A DNA stretch of 64,000 bases from Perognathus longimembris pacificus (lineage: Eukaryota > Chordata > Mammalia > Rodentia > Heteromyidae): positions 14,063,528-14,127,527 of the forward strand of contig NC_063184.1 in the NCBI RefSeq assembly GCF_023159225.1, read 5' to 3'. The notes beneath the pieces are model-generated. The model had not been told where the DNA came from. It made no database searches and saw nothing but the letters and a program-made list of their open reading frames with translations. Each line of letters starts with the position of its first letter. The stretch's first letter is position 1. The translations under genes were made by a program, and so were the position numbers. Positions 34,199 through 43,535 of this stretch are shown here, one piece after another.

Positions 34199-34400
34199 CA
34201 GTGCCGGTGGTACAGGTCTATAATCCTAGCTACTTGGATGGAGGCTGATAACAGAAAGATATCTGTTCCAGGCCAGCCCCTTATCATGAAAAAAATAAGC
34301 AAAAAATGGGGCTGGAGGTGTGGCTCAAGTAACAGAGCGCTAGTGCAACAAGCTTGAGGCCCTCAGTTCAAACCTCAGTACTCACTCCAAAAAGGAACAA
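34199..34400 (+). mobile_element. Old 7SL-ID SINE
   Basis: Forward; diverged 7SL unit (CCGGTGGTACAGGTCTATAA) then an ID unit that uses the trimer-type spelling GGAGGTGTGGCTCAAGTAAC. Confidence 0.65.
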
Positions 34401-34414
34401 CAAACACACACACA

Positions 34415-34458
<44 letters not shown>
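34415..34458. repeat. (ATC)n microsatellite
   Basis: About 14 ATC units preceded by six AC units. Confidence 0.93.
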
Positions 34459-34690
34459 AGCCAGGCACTAGTGGCTCATGCTTGTAATCCTAGCTACTCA
34501 GGAGGCTCAAGATCTGAGGATCAAGGTTTGAAGCCAACCTGGGCAGGAAAGTCTGTGAGACTCATAGCTCCAATTAACCACCTAAACACAAGAAGTAGAG
34601 GTGTGGCTCAAAAAAAAAAAAAACTAGCTTTGAGCAAAAACAGCTCTGAGACAGAGCCCTGCCCAAGTTCAAGCCCCAGTACCACCGCCA
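34459..34690 (+). mobile_element. 7SL-ID dimer SINE
   Basis: Forward copy; an A13 run replaces GTGGTAGAGTG in the ID half. Confidence 0.9.
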
Positions 34691-35502
34691 TCACCAACAA
34701 AAAAGTCATCATTAAGGTCAAAGGTTGCTCCTCTTAAGAGATAAATTAAGGTTTCGGGAATTACATACTTTCACATGGCAAATGAAAACTAATACAAATC
34801 AAACACAAAGACTGCCCCAAAATTATGTCATGAGAAAAAGGCGGCACCATCTGAACCCTCCAGGTTGGTTTATTTACTTGGATGGAACTCACTGGAAAAT
34901 TGCTGAACTCCACGCTTGGCTGTGCCTGTGTAGATGTATTTCTGGGCACTGGAGGTAGAGCCTGTCAGTCAGGCACTCTCCTGGAGCACTAAAATGCACA
35001 GATTACACACATCAAAGGCAGGCTGCAACCACTGTAGCTGAAATTTACACAAATCTGTGCTGCTAGTAACTGGATAAACAATGAGACTAATGACCTTGTT
35101 CTGCATTCATCTCCATATGGCTCAGTTGGTTCTGCTGTTGCCTTTAGGCAAAAAAGTTGTAGCTTTGGCTCCTAGCCTCCAACCAGGGATTAAGAGTTTG
35201 CCCAATGCTGACAGGGGCCCAGGAAGCACAATACAAGCAAGGCCACCCATTTTAGGAGGCACATCTATTCTACTATGATTGGAGAAATAGCGCCATTACC
35301 ATATGCACTGAGGAAACAGATTTATAAAAACGAGTAAACCCCTTAGCTATGCCTCCCTCTTCAGAGATTTTTCTTCTAAATATTCCCCAGTTTTTCCTTG
35401 AGTATTTTCAGGGTGTTCACATTGCCCCTCCCCGCAAACGGATCCTTTCATGACTTAGCATGTTACTGTTTGGGCTAAGAATACATTTCTTTCTTTCTTC
35501 TT
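34691..35502. other. Unique sequence
   Basis: No repeat or gene recognised. Confidence 0.3.
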
Positions 35503-35704
35503 TTCTTTTTTTCCAGTCCTGGGGCTTGAACTCAGGGCCTGGTCACTGTCCCTGAGCTTCTTTTGCTCAAGGCTAGCACTCTACCACTCACTCAAGCCAC
35601 AGCACCACTTCTGGCCTTTTCTGTTTATGGGGTACTGACGAACCAAACCCAGGGCTTTATGCATGCTAGGCAAGGACTCTACCACTAAGCCACATTCCCA
35701 GTCG
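35503..35704 (-). mobile_element. ID-ID dimer SINE
   Basis: Reversed copy with a small duplication ACTCACTC in the second unit; head end TTCCCAGTC. Confidence 0.88.
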
Positions 35705-35728
35705 GTGTGTGTGTGTGTGTGCGCGCGC

Positions 35729-35764
<36 letters not shown>
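35705..35764. repeat. (TG)n with (GC)n core
   Basis: Alternating purine-pyrimidine for 60 bases, with GCGCGCGC inside TG units; sits exactly between two reversed SINEs. Confidence 0.95.
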
Positions 35765-35767
<3 letters not shown>

Positions 35768-35987
35768 GGGGTGTAAACTCAAGGCCTGGGCACTGTCTCT
35801 GAGCATTTTCACTCAAGGCTAGCTCTCTACCACTTCAACCATAGTTCCACTTGCAGCTTTTTGTGTGTGTATGATTAACTGGAGATAAGAATCTCACAGA
35901 CTTTCCTACCCCGGCTGGCTTTGAACCTCCATAATCATATCTCAGACTTCAGGGTAATTAGTACTACTGGCGTGAGCCACAAGGGCT
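35765..35987 (-). mobile_element. 7SL-ID dimer SINE
   Basis: Reversed, diverged copy directly after the TG tract. Confidence 0.86.
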
Positions 35988-36017
35988 AGAAAAAAAATTT
36001 CCAAAAGGCATCATCTA

Positions 36018-36240
36018 TAGCTGGGTGCTGCTGGTGGCTCATGCCATTAATCCTAGCTACTGAGGAGGCAGAGATCTGAGGATCCAGGTTTGAAACAAGC
36101 CTAGTCTAACAGATCTGTGAGACTCTTCTCTCCAATGAGCTACCAAAAAGCCAGAAGCGGAGGTGTGGCTCACACAGTACAGCACCAGCCTTGATTAGAA
36201 AAAGCCAATCAAGAGCTTGAGGCCCTGAGTTTAAGGCCAC
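36018..36240 (+). mobile_element. 7SL-ID dimer SINE
   Basis: Forward, diverged; the ID half contains a short AATCAAGAG insertion. Confidence 0.85.
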
Positions 36241-36271
36241 ACAGAGGCTTCTTCTGAAAAGAGAAGTGAAA

Positions 36272-36355
36272 AGAGGGCTGCGGGGAGATGATTCAGTACA
36301 TGAGCTGGAATGCCTAGCAAGAGCAATGCCCAGAATTCCATCCACAGTTACCTCC
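36272..36355 (+). mobile_element. ID monomer
   Basis: GGGCTGCGGGGAGATGATTC ... GAATTCCATCCACAGTTACC; eroded ID unit. Confidence 0.5.
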
Positions 36356-36887
36356 ACCAACAAAAGTGAAAGGAAGGAGTATGTTGACCAGGATAAGCTT
36401 GTTCCAAGTCAACCTCCAATGTGAACATATAGGAATAGACACGTTAAATAGAGAGCGCCTCTTAAATGCCAACTGCCAGTGTTATGCAGTGCCTTAACAT
36501 GGTTGCAAAGATTGCTGCCAGTAGGAGCAGCAGAAAGAGACCACGCACTCAGGGTCTTCTGCTCCTGGGCAGCCTTGTGCCACGGCAAAAGGACATATGA
36601 ACACTAGTTACTCCCCTCTCCCCCTTCTTCTACCCATCTGTTCTATACACAGGTTACACGAAAAGTTTATACTGGGTGGCAGGGCCCAGGAAAGTCTCCC
36701 ATCAGTGATTTTCCTTAGGCTAGTTCATCTGACAACTGACCTAAGCATTACACGAGTGGGACTCCTGTCACTCTACGTGCAGCCCTACTCTTGATTTTTG
36801 CTGTAAGCATGAGTTGCCATTGCCTGAGACAAAATTATATAATTCTATTCTATTATTTTTAAGGTAAACAGAGTAAGTTTTAGTGAA
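36356..36887. other. Unique sequence
   Basis: No repeat or gene recognised. Confidence 0.3.
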
Positions 36888-37127
36888 GCTGGGCACGGGT
36901 GGGTCACATCTGTAATCTTAGCTCCTCAGGAGACTAGGATCTGAGGGTTGTGGTTCAAAGTCAGTCTGGGCAGGAAAGTCTGTGAGACTCTTATCTCCAA
37001 TTAACCACCAGAAAACCGGAAGTGGAGAGGTGGTTCAGGTGGTAGAGTGCTAGCCTTGAGCCCCAAAGGATAGCACTCAGCCCAGGAGTCAAGCTCAGGG
37101 ATTGGCAAAAAAGAAAGAAAAGAAAGA
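36888..37127 (+). mobile_element. 7SL-ID dimer SINE, last before the SINE-free zone
   Basis: Forward copy with AAAG tail; no further SINE is seen until 46298. Confidence 0.9.
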
Positions 37128-38383
37128 ATGTAGTGAGACTTTCCAATCAAGGAGGTGCCTGAAAGAGGAGTCTCCATTCATCATTCTATACCATTCCGTT
37201 CTATTCCATTCTGGTGATATTTACACAGCCCCCCCCCCCATATGTCTTACATACCTTTCAATCACCTCAAGGTTCTTATTGCTGTTCTTGGAAGTACTGC
37301 ATCCACATACATATACAGTCTCCCTCCACCAGATCAATTCACTCCTAAAACTGCAGCGACATTGTGAACTGTGCCAAATGTCTCACAAAAATGCATTCTT
37401 TTCTTTTCAGTGTTGAACTCATCATATCCATCCTAAAAAAGCATTGGAGCACATTCCCTTTCTCCTTGGAATGTTCTGTCTCTTGTGACAGTCAATGGAG
37501 GAGTAGCAAAGGACTTGGTGGGATGTGGCAAGTGGGTTGCAGGCAAATACCCCTCCCATTGGCTCCTGTGGGAAAGGGTTCCAGGAGCTTTCAGAGTTTT
37601 AGTTTAGCCATTAATAGGTCCTCTTTAAAAGGATCATTCTTGCATCACAGACAAATGCCTTACATTTGTGCATACTTCTACATGCCTTCTTTCATGGAAC
37701 AGTAAGTTATTATTATGCTCGTTTTTTTCAGAGAGGAAAGGGAATGTGAGAAGTTGCATGGTTTCTCCGAAATCATCCTGTAATGAGGCATGCACTAGCC
37801 CACCACCGCCAACTCAACATTTCTAAGTCTGTATCACAGTTTTGCAAAACTGTCCATATCGTTTACTCCACGAATGACAGAACATCTCCCAAGATATTGT
37901 TTCTCATCATTAAAGTCAGAAACATTTGAGTACAAAAAGATCCGGGCAGTTTATTTGTAAAAGATGATTTTAAATTATAGGCATCAATGATGATAATGCT
38001 TGCTCTGAATTTATTTATTTTTTTTTAAAAAAAGGTACTAAGCGGTTTTCCAGAATCTAATTCTGTGGAAGAAAGCCACGCAGTATACCACAGAGTGTAT
38101 AGCAGAAGTGAGCAGTGTGCACAGCAAACACGTACACACAGGCGTTCTTGTCTATGCCCTCACTTCCCAAATGTGGCCACAGAATAAAGTGTGAAGCATA
38201 CTGAAGGAAAAAAAAATCAGGCAATATTTATGGCTGAAGAAATTCAGCTTCACATAACGGTAATTATGAACAAGATAGTTTCCCTAATAAAATGACTGCA
38301 GAATAAAATCTGGAGAAACTAAGTGTTTCCCTCTGTTACTTTTATTTTATTCCATGTGGTCAAGAAGGACTGCAGGAAGAAAT
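37128..38383. other. SINE-free upstream flank of the CpG island
   Basis: AT-rich unique sequence with a C9 run near 37232. No coding signal recognised. Confidence 0.35.
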
Positions 38384-38418
38384 AGAGAGAGGAGGAAGGG
38401 AGGGAGGGAGAGAGAGAA

Positions 38419-38506
<88 letters not shown>
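38384..38506. repeat. (GA)n polypurine tract beside the upstream CpG island
   Basis: About 120 bases purine-only on the + strand, mostly GA with GGGA and AAAG variants. Starts of such mirror-symmetric tracts can form triplex (H-DNA). It ends about 270 bases before the CpG island. Confidence 0.95.
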
Positions 38507-38775
38507 CCAGAGCTAGATGGCCTCCGCTAAGGGTTGGTTTTGCTTTAGAAACTGGAATGTGTCCAGGCTTGATTTTTATTTTCAATTCACATTTCAGATC
38601 CAACTCCCCAAACTCTTTGATCTTTCTCCCTGTCTCCTTACCCGGAAGAGAACCCTTGGCCTTCTCAGCTGGGAGCTGGGAGCACACGTGGAAAGACTGG
38701 CTGGGATCCATATTCTTGCCAAATTTAGTCACACAAAGGGGCCTGCGAGGGAAAAAATAAAGGATGAAAGAGGCA

Positions 38776-38794
38776 GCCGCCGCGACTTCAAAGG
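38776..38794. promoter_or_regulatory. TCF/LEF site with adjacent C-clamp helper-like motif
   Basis: TTCAAAG (38787-38793) is the complement of CTTTGAA and fits CTTTGWW. Four bases to its left lies GCCGCCG (38776-38782), which fits the RCCGCCR helper element contacted by the C-clamp of TCF1E/TCF4E isoforms. Another CTTTGAT lies at 38615-38621. The pair is suggestive in a Wnt-regulated locus. Confidence 0.35.
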
Positions 38795-38815
38795 CCGCGC
38801 CGCCGCGCGGGGCCC

Positions 38816-38827
38816 GGCGCAGGCGCC
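38816..38827. promoter_or_regulatory. NRF1-like motif
   Basis: GGCGCAGGCGCC contains the NRF1-type core GCGCAGGCGC. It lies 13 bases upstream of the TATA-like box and overlaps the CTCF-like match by a few bases. Such motifs also occur by chance in GC-rich DNA. Confidence 0.35.
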
Positions 38828-38839
38828 GCCCTCTGCGGA
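38825..38839 (-). promoter_or_regulatory. CTCF-like core
   Basis: On the minus strand this reads TCCGCAGAGGGCGGC. It agrees with the CTCF core CCASYAGRKGGCRS at 12 of 14 positions by hand count, including the AGAGGGCGG heart. It abuts the TATA-like box. Bound or unbound cannot be told from sequence. Confidence 0.35.
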
Positions 38840-38845
38840 TATAAG
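38840..38845 (+). promoter_or_regulatory. TATA-like box in the upstream CpG island
   Basis: TATAAG sits in a very GC-rich setting (GCGGATATAAGGCGCGG). If used on the + strand it would place a start near 38865-38875. TATA-type elements are uncommon in CpG islands, so this marks a plausible focused promoter, but there is no transcript evidence here. Confidence 0.4.
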
Positions 38846-39871
38846 GCGCGGCTGGGGCGCGCGGGCGGCCTCTGCGCGCGTCCCCGGCCCGGGGGGCGGG
38901 CGGAGGGGGGCGGATAGAGGGAAGGGGAGGATGGAGAGCCGGCGGGGCCCGAGGGGCCGGAGGGGTCCGAGGGGGCGGGCTTCGCGGCGCGGCCCTGGCC
39001 ACCCGCTTCCCCAGGCCCGTGCCCTCGCCAAGTTCAGGCGCCTGGGAAAAGTTTGCAGTAGGGAGAGAAAAGCATGTGAGCCCCGACATTTATCCCAGCG
39101 CCCACCTCCAGGGTGGGCATTCCTGGTTCACTCCTCGGGGTGTGAGTTCCCCTCGTAGCCCATTTGGGGTTCAAGCTGCTCCACTGTGGCCAAGCCCTGT
39201 GCCCTCGTCCTGGTCCCCCGTCACTCCCGCGTGGGCCTTTGCGGTGGGCAGAGTCTGCACCGGAGCTCGGGCCCTGTCCAGGCTGGCAGAGGAGCCGGGG
39301 AGCCCGATGGCATGTGGCTGTCCCTCGCGGTCTCCAGGCGGATCTGCCTGGACGAACCGGGGGGGGGGGTGTCTGTGTCCTCCATGGCAGAGCCTGGCCC
39401 GCACGCTGATCACGCGTGGGCGCCGCGGACCCGCAGGCCCGGCTCGCTGGAGTCCCCGGAGCGCCAGCCCCGCGGAAGCCCGGGGTCCGCAGGCGGCCGG
39501 ATTCGGGCACGACATTTTCACGGTCCCACGAGTGCTGTGACCCCAGAGGATGGGGAGGTCAAGTTTGTTTGTTTTAGGGGGGAAGGCAAGAAGAGGCGGA
39601 AGAGCCCCTGGGACCCGAACTGCGGTTCACTCCCTCCAGCCTCTCTCCCTTTGCTGCGACGCCCGTTCAACGGAAGGTGCCCACATCTCGGGGCGCATTT
39701 GGGGTGGGAAGTCGATGGGGATGGGGAGTCGCTTTTCTCGTCCCTCCCACCCTGGATTCTCTTTCTCGGAGCATCCTCTTCCGTAGCCCCCCTTCTCCCC
39801 GCCACCTCCTTCCTTCGGGTTCCCACCAAAGTTGCCGCCGGGAGAGAGTGCCGGCCACACAAAGGAAGAGC

Positions 39872-39929
39872 GGGGGTCTGGGCGGGGGGGGGGGGTGAGG
39901 ACCGTGGGGGCGGAGAGGGCTGAGGGGGG
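39872..39929 (+). repeat. G-rich runs with quadruplex pattern
   Basis: G5 (39872-39876), TCT, G3, C, then G12, followed by G5, G3 and G6 runs at short spacing: satisfies the four-run G-quadruplex rule on the + strand. Confidence 0.6.
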
Positions 39930-40400
39930 CCCTGTAATTAAGGACTCTGGATCCCCAGGGGGAGGGGGATCTCCTTGGTCCGCCGCACACGGGGAAGGGA
40001 GTGCGGGTGCGGTGGGCAGGGCGCCGCCCGCCGCGTGGGCAGCCAGGCTGGTGTCTGCTCTCCCGGCGAAGTCTCGCTTCCTGCGCCGCATGGGCGCCTC
40101 GACCCCCTCCAAGGGCAAGAGGGTGCCAGGCGCCCCACGGAGTGTTCCTCTCACCCAAGTTCTCCCCCAGAGCCACCAGGAAGGGGGTGGGGTAGGAGAT
40201 CCACAGCCATCCAGCAATTGTTGCACGGTCGGAATTCAATCACTTTTAAACGCCCCCTGAAAGCCACATCCTGAAGGAGTGAACGTACAACAGACAGCTC
40301 TGTTCACACGAGCAACCTGCGGCGGCCGGCCTCGGGGGTCCGGGGGGCGGCGAGGCTCGGGCGCCGCGCCCACCGCATCTCCGACCCGCGATCGCATTCC

Positions 40401-42720
40401 CGGCTTCGGAACAAGCGGCTGCTTAGGTTGATAGAATTAGTGAAGACTGCCAGGCGACCGGAATGCGTTTGCCAAGAACTACACTGAAGCTTTTACCAGA
40501 GAGGAACTTCTTTCCTGGGGTGGCTTCGCCCCTCTGGCGGTGTCTCCTCGCTTTTTCCCGTCAAGGGAGACACATCCTATAGAAATGCCGGCTTCCTTCC
40601 TTGACAGACCTTTCTTAATTAATCAGGCACATGATTTTTTTTTTTTTTTTTAGTAAAGCCACATTTAAGAAGATTTGCCAGGATTCGAAAGACAGCCAAT
40701 AACCACGCACGCTGACAGCACCGGCATAAAGGTGATTTCGTTAGATACAATGTTTCCAAAGAATATGGTTACAGCTATGTACCAAATGCAACCGTCTATC
40801 CCCGACCCTTCTAGTAAACAGTTCCCACTATATTTATTATTTCCCAAATCCCCACCTTCTCCAGCTCTTCATCTCAGGACACCTGGAGCTGAGCTCCAAA
40901 TGACTCAGGGAGTTCAGATAATTAACTGAGGAGAAAATGGGAAAATTAGTTGCAACACTTAAAATGGGGGTAGGGGGATGTTGGAGTCGTCATTTAATCT
41001 CTTCTTGGCTTTCAGAAAACACCCTCTGGCCATTCTGCGCGCCCCCTCCCACTCCGGAGTTTGATGAAAGGAACGTCTAACGCTGGCTGCTTTGAAGAAG
41101 CTGCGGCTCCTAGTTCTACTCCTGTCGGTCAAATTGACGCAGCTATAGGAGGAATTTTGACTTTTTTTTTTTTTTTACCATATTTCTTTTAGAACAGGGG
41201 CTGATATCTGGCGTTCCCATTTCCGGGACATTCACTCTTACTGATGCTTAATTTTAATGAAACTTGCATACCACCACTATCCAACGGTTCAAAAAATATC
41301 TGTTATATTGCTGTTTTACACAATATAGCAGAATATTGTGTTTGTTTGCCTTTCTTCTCTAAGGAATAGCATTGTCAGTTATTCAAAACTTGAAAATGTT
41401 TTGCTTCTCCTAGGTCTTTTTTTTTTCTTTTACCAGGTAGAATTGACATGTGACTACTACCACGGCCATGTTTTATGGGACCAACTGAGCCATTTAAATG
41501 ATTCAGCTTTTAAAACAACTTCCTAGTGAATTCCATCTTTCCAATAGTCACCAGTAGGCAATGTTTCAAACGCACAGAGTTTTGTTCAAAACCTTCCCTA
41601 TACAGTGTCCAGTAGCCTGCAATTTAACCCTCAGAAAAAGAAAGCTCTGCCCATTCCTACATAATCACACTTAAGTCTAATTCTGTAGTATTTTCCCCAT
41701 TTTCAATTTAAAGGAGGTGGAGAGTCATTTCATTCTGCCCTCTTTACTGTGACGGGGCTTTACAGATGGCTACTGCATTGGATAATCATTTTACCTGGAC
41801 TTTTAACTGAGAGTGTTGGAAAACAAAATGTGAAATGTTTTCAAACTCCAGCCTCGCTCACACTGTAACTTTCACCCAGCAAGCATCTCCGTAAATGTCC
41901 CGCCCTTTAGAGACAGGGGCATTTTTGAGGTTGGATTCGGATTTTCATCCTCAAGGGTCCCCTTCAGAGCCTTCGTCCGGGGTGTCCGGAAGGCCCTGTC
42001 CCCCTCCCTCTCTCCTAGGTCTTCCCGTCCTTCCTTCTCGGGCTGTCTTCTCATCTCACCGAGGCTGCTATAGCGTGTATGTCCGAAAATCCACGGGAGA
42101 CTTACAGGAACGGGGCGCCCCGCACATCCCGTAGTGACGATTCAATGAAAGGAGATACTGTAGAAAAAGCGATCATAAAGATCCAGGCTTCAGTTTCTTC
42201 TTCGTTCTATTTTTTTTTCTCGGTAAGCGTGGAGAGTTTTATTTCACTACCGTAGGCACCCTCATCTCTTGTCTCCCAAGGGCATGTATGGGACATTGTT
42301 TAATAAAGTCTCAACTCTTTTTTTTTTCTTTTTAGTCCTTTCTCGCTTCTATTCTATTAGGTCAACAACGTCTGCGATTTCCTTTTCCTCCTACTCTCAG
42401 TCCCCAATTCCCGCCTCATCCCCTCCTCCGAGCATCCATCAATGAGCCGGGGATCAGGGCGGCGGCTCCCTCTTTCATCTCCGCCTCGGAGCCTGGGCTA
42501 GGGAGGGAGAGTGGGCGGCGGAAGGGAGGGGGGAACTCGCCAAAGGACCCGGGGTGGGAGGGAGTGGGGGGGGCAACCGCGGAGATGCTTAAATGAATGA
42601 AGTTAGGCCATCCGGGCAGAGTTTCTCGTCCATTTCACGCGGGCAACATTGTGCCTCTCCGTCCGTGGAATCCCACGGAGAGTGCAGGTCCTTTCCTCCT
42701 CCTTCAGGTTGCCAGATGAT
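40401..42720. other. Repeat-poor spacer between the two CpG islands
   Basis: No SINE, MIR or L1 could be seen. Composition is ordinary to AT-rich, with only short T runs (40627-40643, 41161-41176). From 42440 the sequence becomes GC-rich as it runs into the Lef1 island. Absence of repeats next to a developmental promoter suggests proximal regulatory content, but no element can be named. Confidence 0.4.
41090..41096 (+). promoter_or_regulatory. TCF/LEF-type motif in the spacer between the CpG islands
   Basis: CTTTGAA lies in SINE-free sequence about 3 kb before the Lef1 start codon. It is a single core match without supporting sites seen nearby. Confidence 0.2.
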
Positions 42721-42737
42721 TTTTTTTTTTCCTTGCA

Positions 42738-42764
42738 GGCGCGCGCGCGCGCACACACACACAC
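42738..42764. repeat. (GC)n(AC)n alternating purine-pyrimidine tract
   Basis: About seven GC units followed by six AC units, preceded by T11. Such tracts can adopt Z-DNA. This one lies roughly 200 bases upstream of the inferred Lef1 start region. Confidence 0.85.
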
Positions 42765-42833
42765 AGACACACTCAGACACACTCTCCCAAACTAGGACTC
42801 GTCCTACAAGCTCTGGGAAAAGAAAGCAGGGAA

Positions 42834-42883
42834 GGGGGGGGGGGGAAGCCCTCAATCACCACCTCCTTCTCCCCCCCCCCCCC
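42834..42883. repeat. G12 and C13 homopolymers facing each other
   Basis: A run of 12 G (42834-42845) is followed 25 bases later by 13 C (42871-42883). The runs are mutually complementary and could fold into a 12-bp G:C stem. Each strand also has G-quadruplex or i-motif potential. The lengths are prone to sequencing error. Confidence 0.8.
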
Positions 42884-43150
42884 AGTGGGCAGCCAAGGAG
42901 GGAGCAGGAGGCGGGGGAGGGGCGGGGAGGAGAGGCGACGCAAGTGGGGAGCTTTTCAGCGCCGGCGAGGCGCGGGAGGAGGAGAAGCGGTGGGGAGGCG
43001 CCGCCGCGCGCTCACCTGCGGGGCAGGGCGCGGAGGAGGGACCCGGCTGCGCGCACCGCCACCGAGCAGGACGCGCCCTGAATCTCGCCGGGCGGCCACG
43101 CTCCGGGGTGTCTCCTGCCCACCCGCCCGGTGAACCCAAGGGAGAACCGC

Positions 43151-43170
43151 TTTTTTTTTTTTTTTTTTTT
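43151..43170 (+). repeat. T20 run in the Lef1 leader
   Basis: Uninterrupted T20 inside GC-rich DNA. It would be U20 in the leader if transcription starts upstream of it. Confidence 0.9.
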
Positions 43171-43242
43171 GCTTTGACAGAGGGGAGGCGTGGAGAACGG
43201 CGGCGGCGAGCGAGCGAGCCAGGCTGAGAAACTCGAGCCGGG

Positions 43243-43249
43243 AACAAAG
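43243..43249 (-). promoter_or_regulatory. TCF/LEF-type site in the Lef1 leader
   Basis: AACAAAG reads CTTTGTT on the minus strand and fits the TCF/LEF core CTTTGWW. It lies in the predicted leader, about 290 bases past the inferred start region. A weaker CTTTGAC match follows the T20 run at 43172-43178. LEF1 P1 is known to respond to TCF-beta-catenin, but a 7-bp match alone is modest evidence. Confidence 0.4.
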
Positions 43250-43478
43250 AGGGATCGGGCCGTGTGGTGTGTGCGTGTGTGGCGGCTCAAGCTTCAAGGC
43301 TGAAGCCTTTGGGCCCAAGGCTCCCGCTGTGACCCCCTCCCCCCAAGACCCCACCGTGCCCTCCACCACCGATTCCCAGGCTCGTCTGCACAAACTTTTA
43401 TTCTTGGCAAACTTCTCTTTCCTTTCCCCTCCTCCTCCGCCCTCACCATCTCCTCCTCCTCCTCCTCCAGCAGATTAA

Positions 43479-43535
43479 ATGCTGCTCCTCCAGGAGGAAA
43501 AGCCAAGCGGAAGGGAAGGAAAGAAGAGGCTCTAG
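43479..43535 (+). CDS. Upstream ORF in the Lef1 leader (18 codons)
   Basis: ATG at 43479 is followed by 17 codons and TAG at 43533-43535, giving MLLLQEEKPSGREGKKRL. It lies 620 bases before the Lef1 start codon and in a different frame. The context is weak (T at -3, C at +4), so leaky scanning is expected. It is the only ATG I find on the + strand between about 42960 and the Lef1 start. A regulatory rather than product role is the natural reading if it is translated at all. Confidence 0.45.
   Translation: MLLLQEEKPSGREGKKRL

Larger units (their letters stand above)
38775..40400. promoter_or_regulatory. Upstream CpG island about 4-5 kb before Lef1
   Basis: A second CpG-rich block is separated from the Lef1 island by about 2.5 kb of ordinary composition. 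The densest part is 38775-39520. It contains a TATA-like box, NRF1-like, CTCF-like and TCF/LEF-like motifs, and G-rich runs. Open frames across it on both strands are explained by GC richness; none resembles a known protein. It could be an alternative Lef1 promoter, the promoter of a noncoding transcript (LEF1-AS1 is known as a divergent lncRNA in human), or an insulator/enhancer. Confidence 0.65.

Noticed and set aside
38840..38845. SRF CArG box at GGATATAAGG
   Set aside because: The CArG pattern needs CC(A/T)6GG; this sequence has GG on the left side instead of CC.
38319..39089. 256-codon open frame on the minus strand across the upstream CpG island
   Set aside because: Proline/alanine/arginine-rich GC artefact that runs into a serine-leucine repeat encoded by the (GA)n tract. 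No domain is recognisable.
39186..39923. 245-codon open frame on the + strand in the same island
   Set aside because: Low-complexity GC-driven frame overlapping other equally long frames on both strands.
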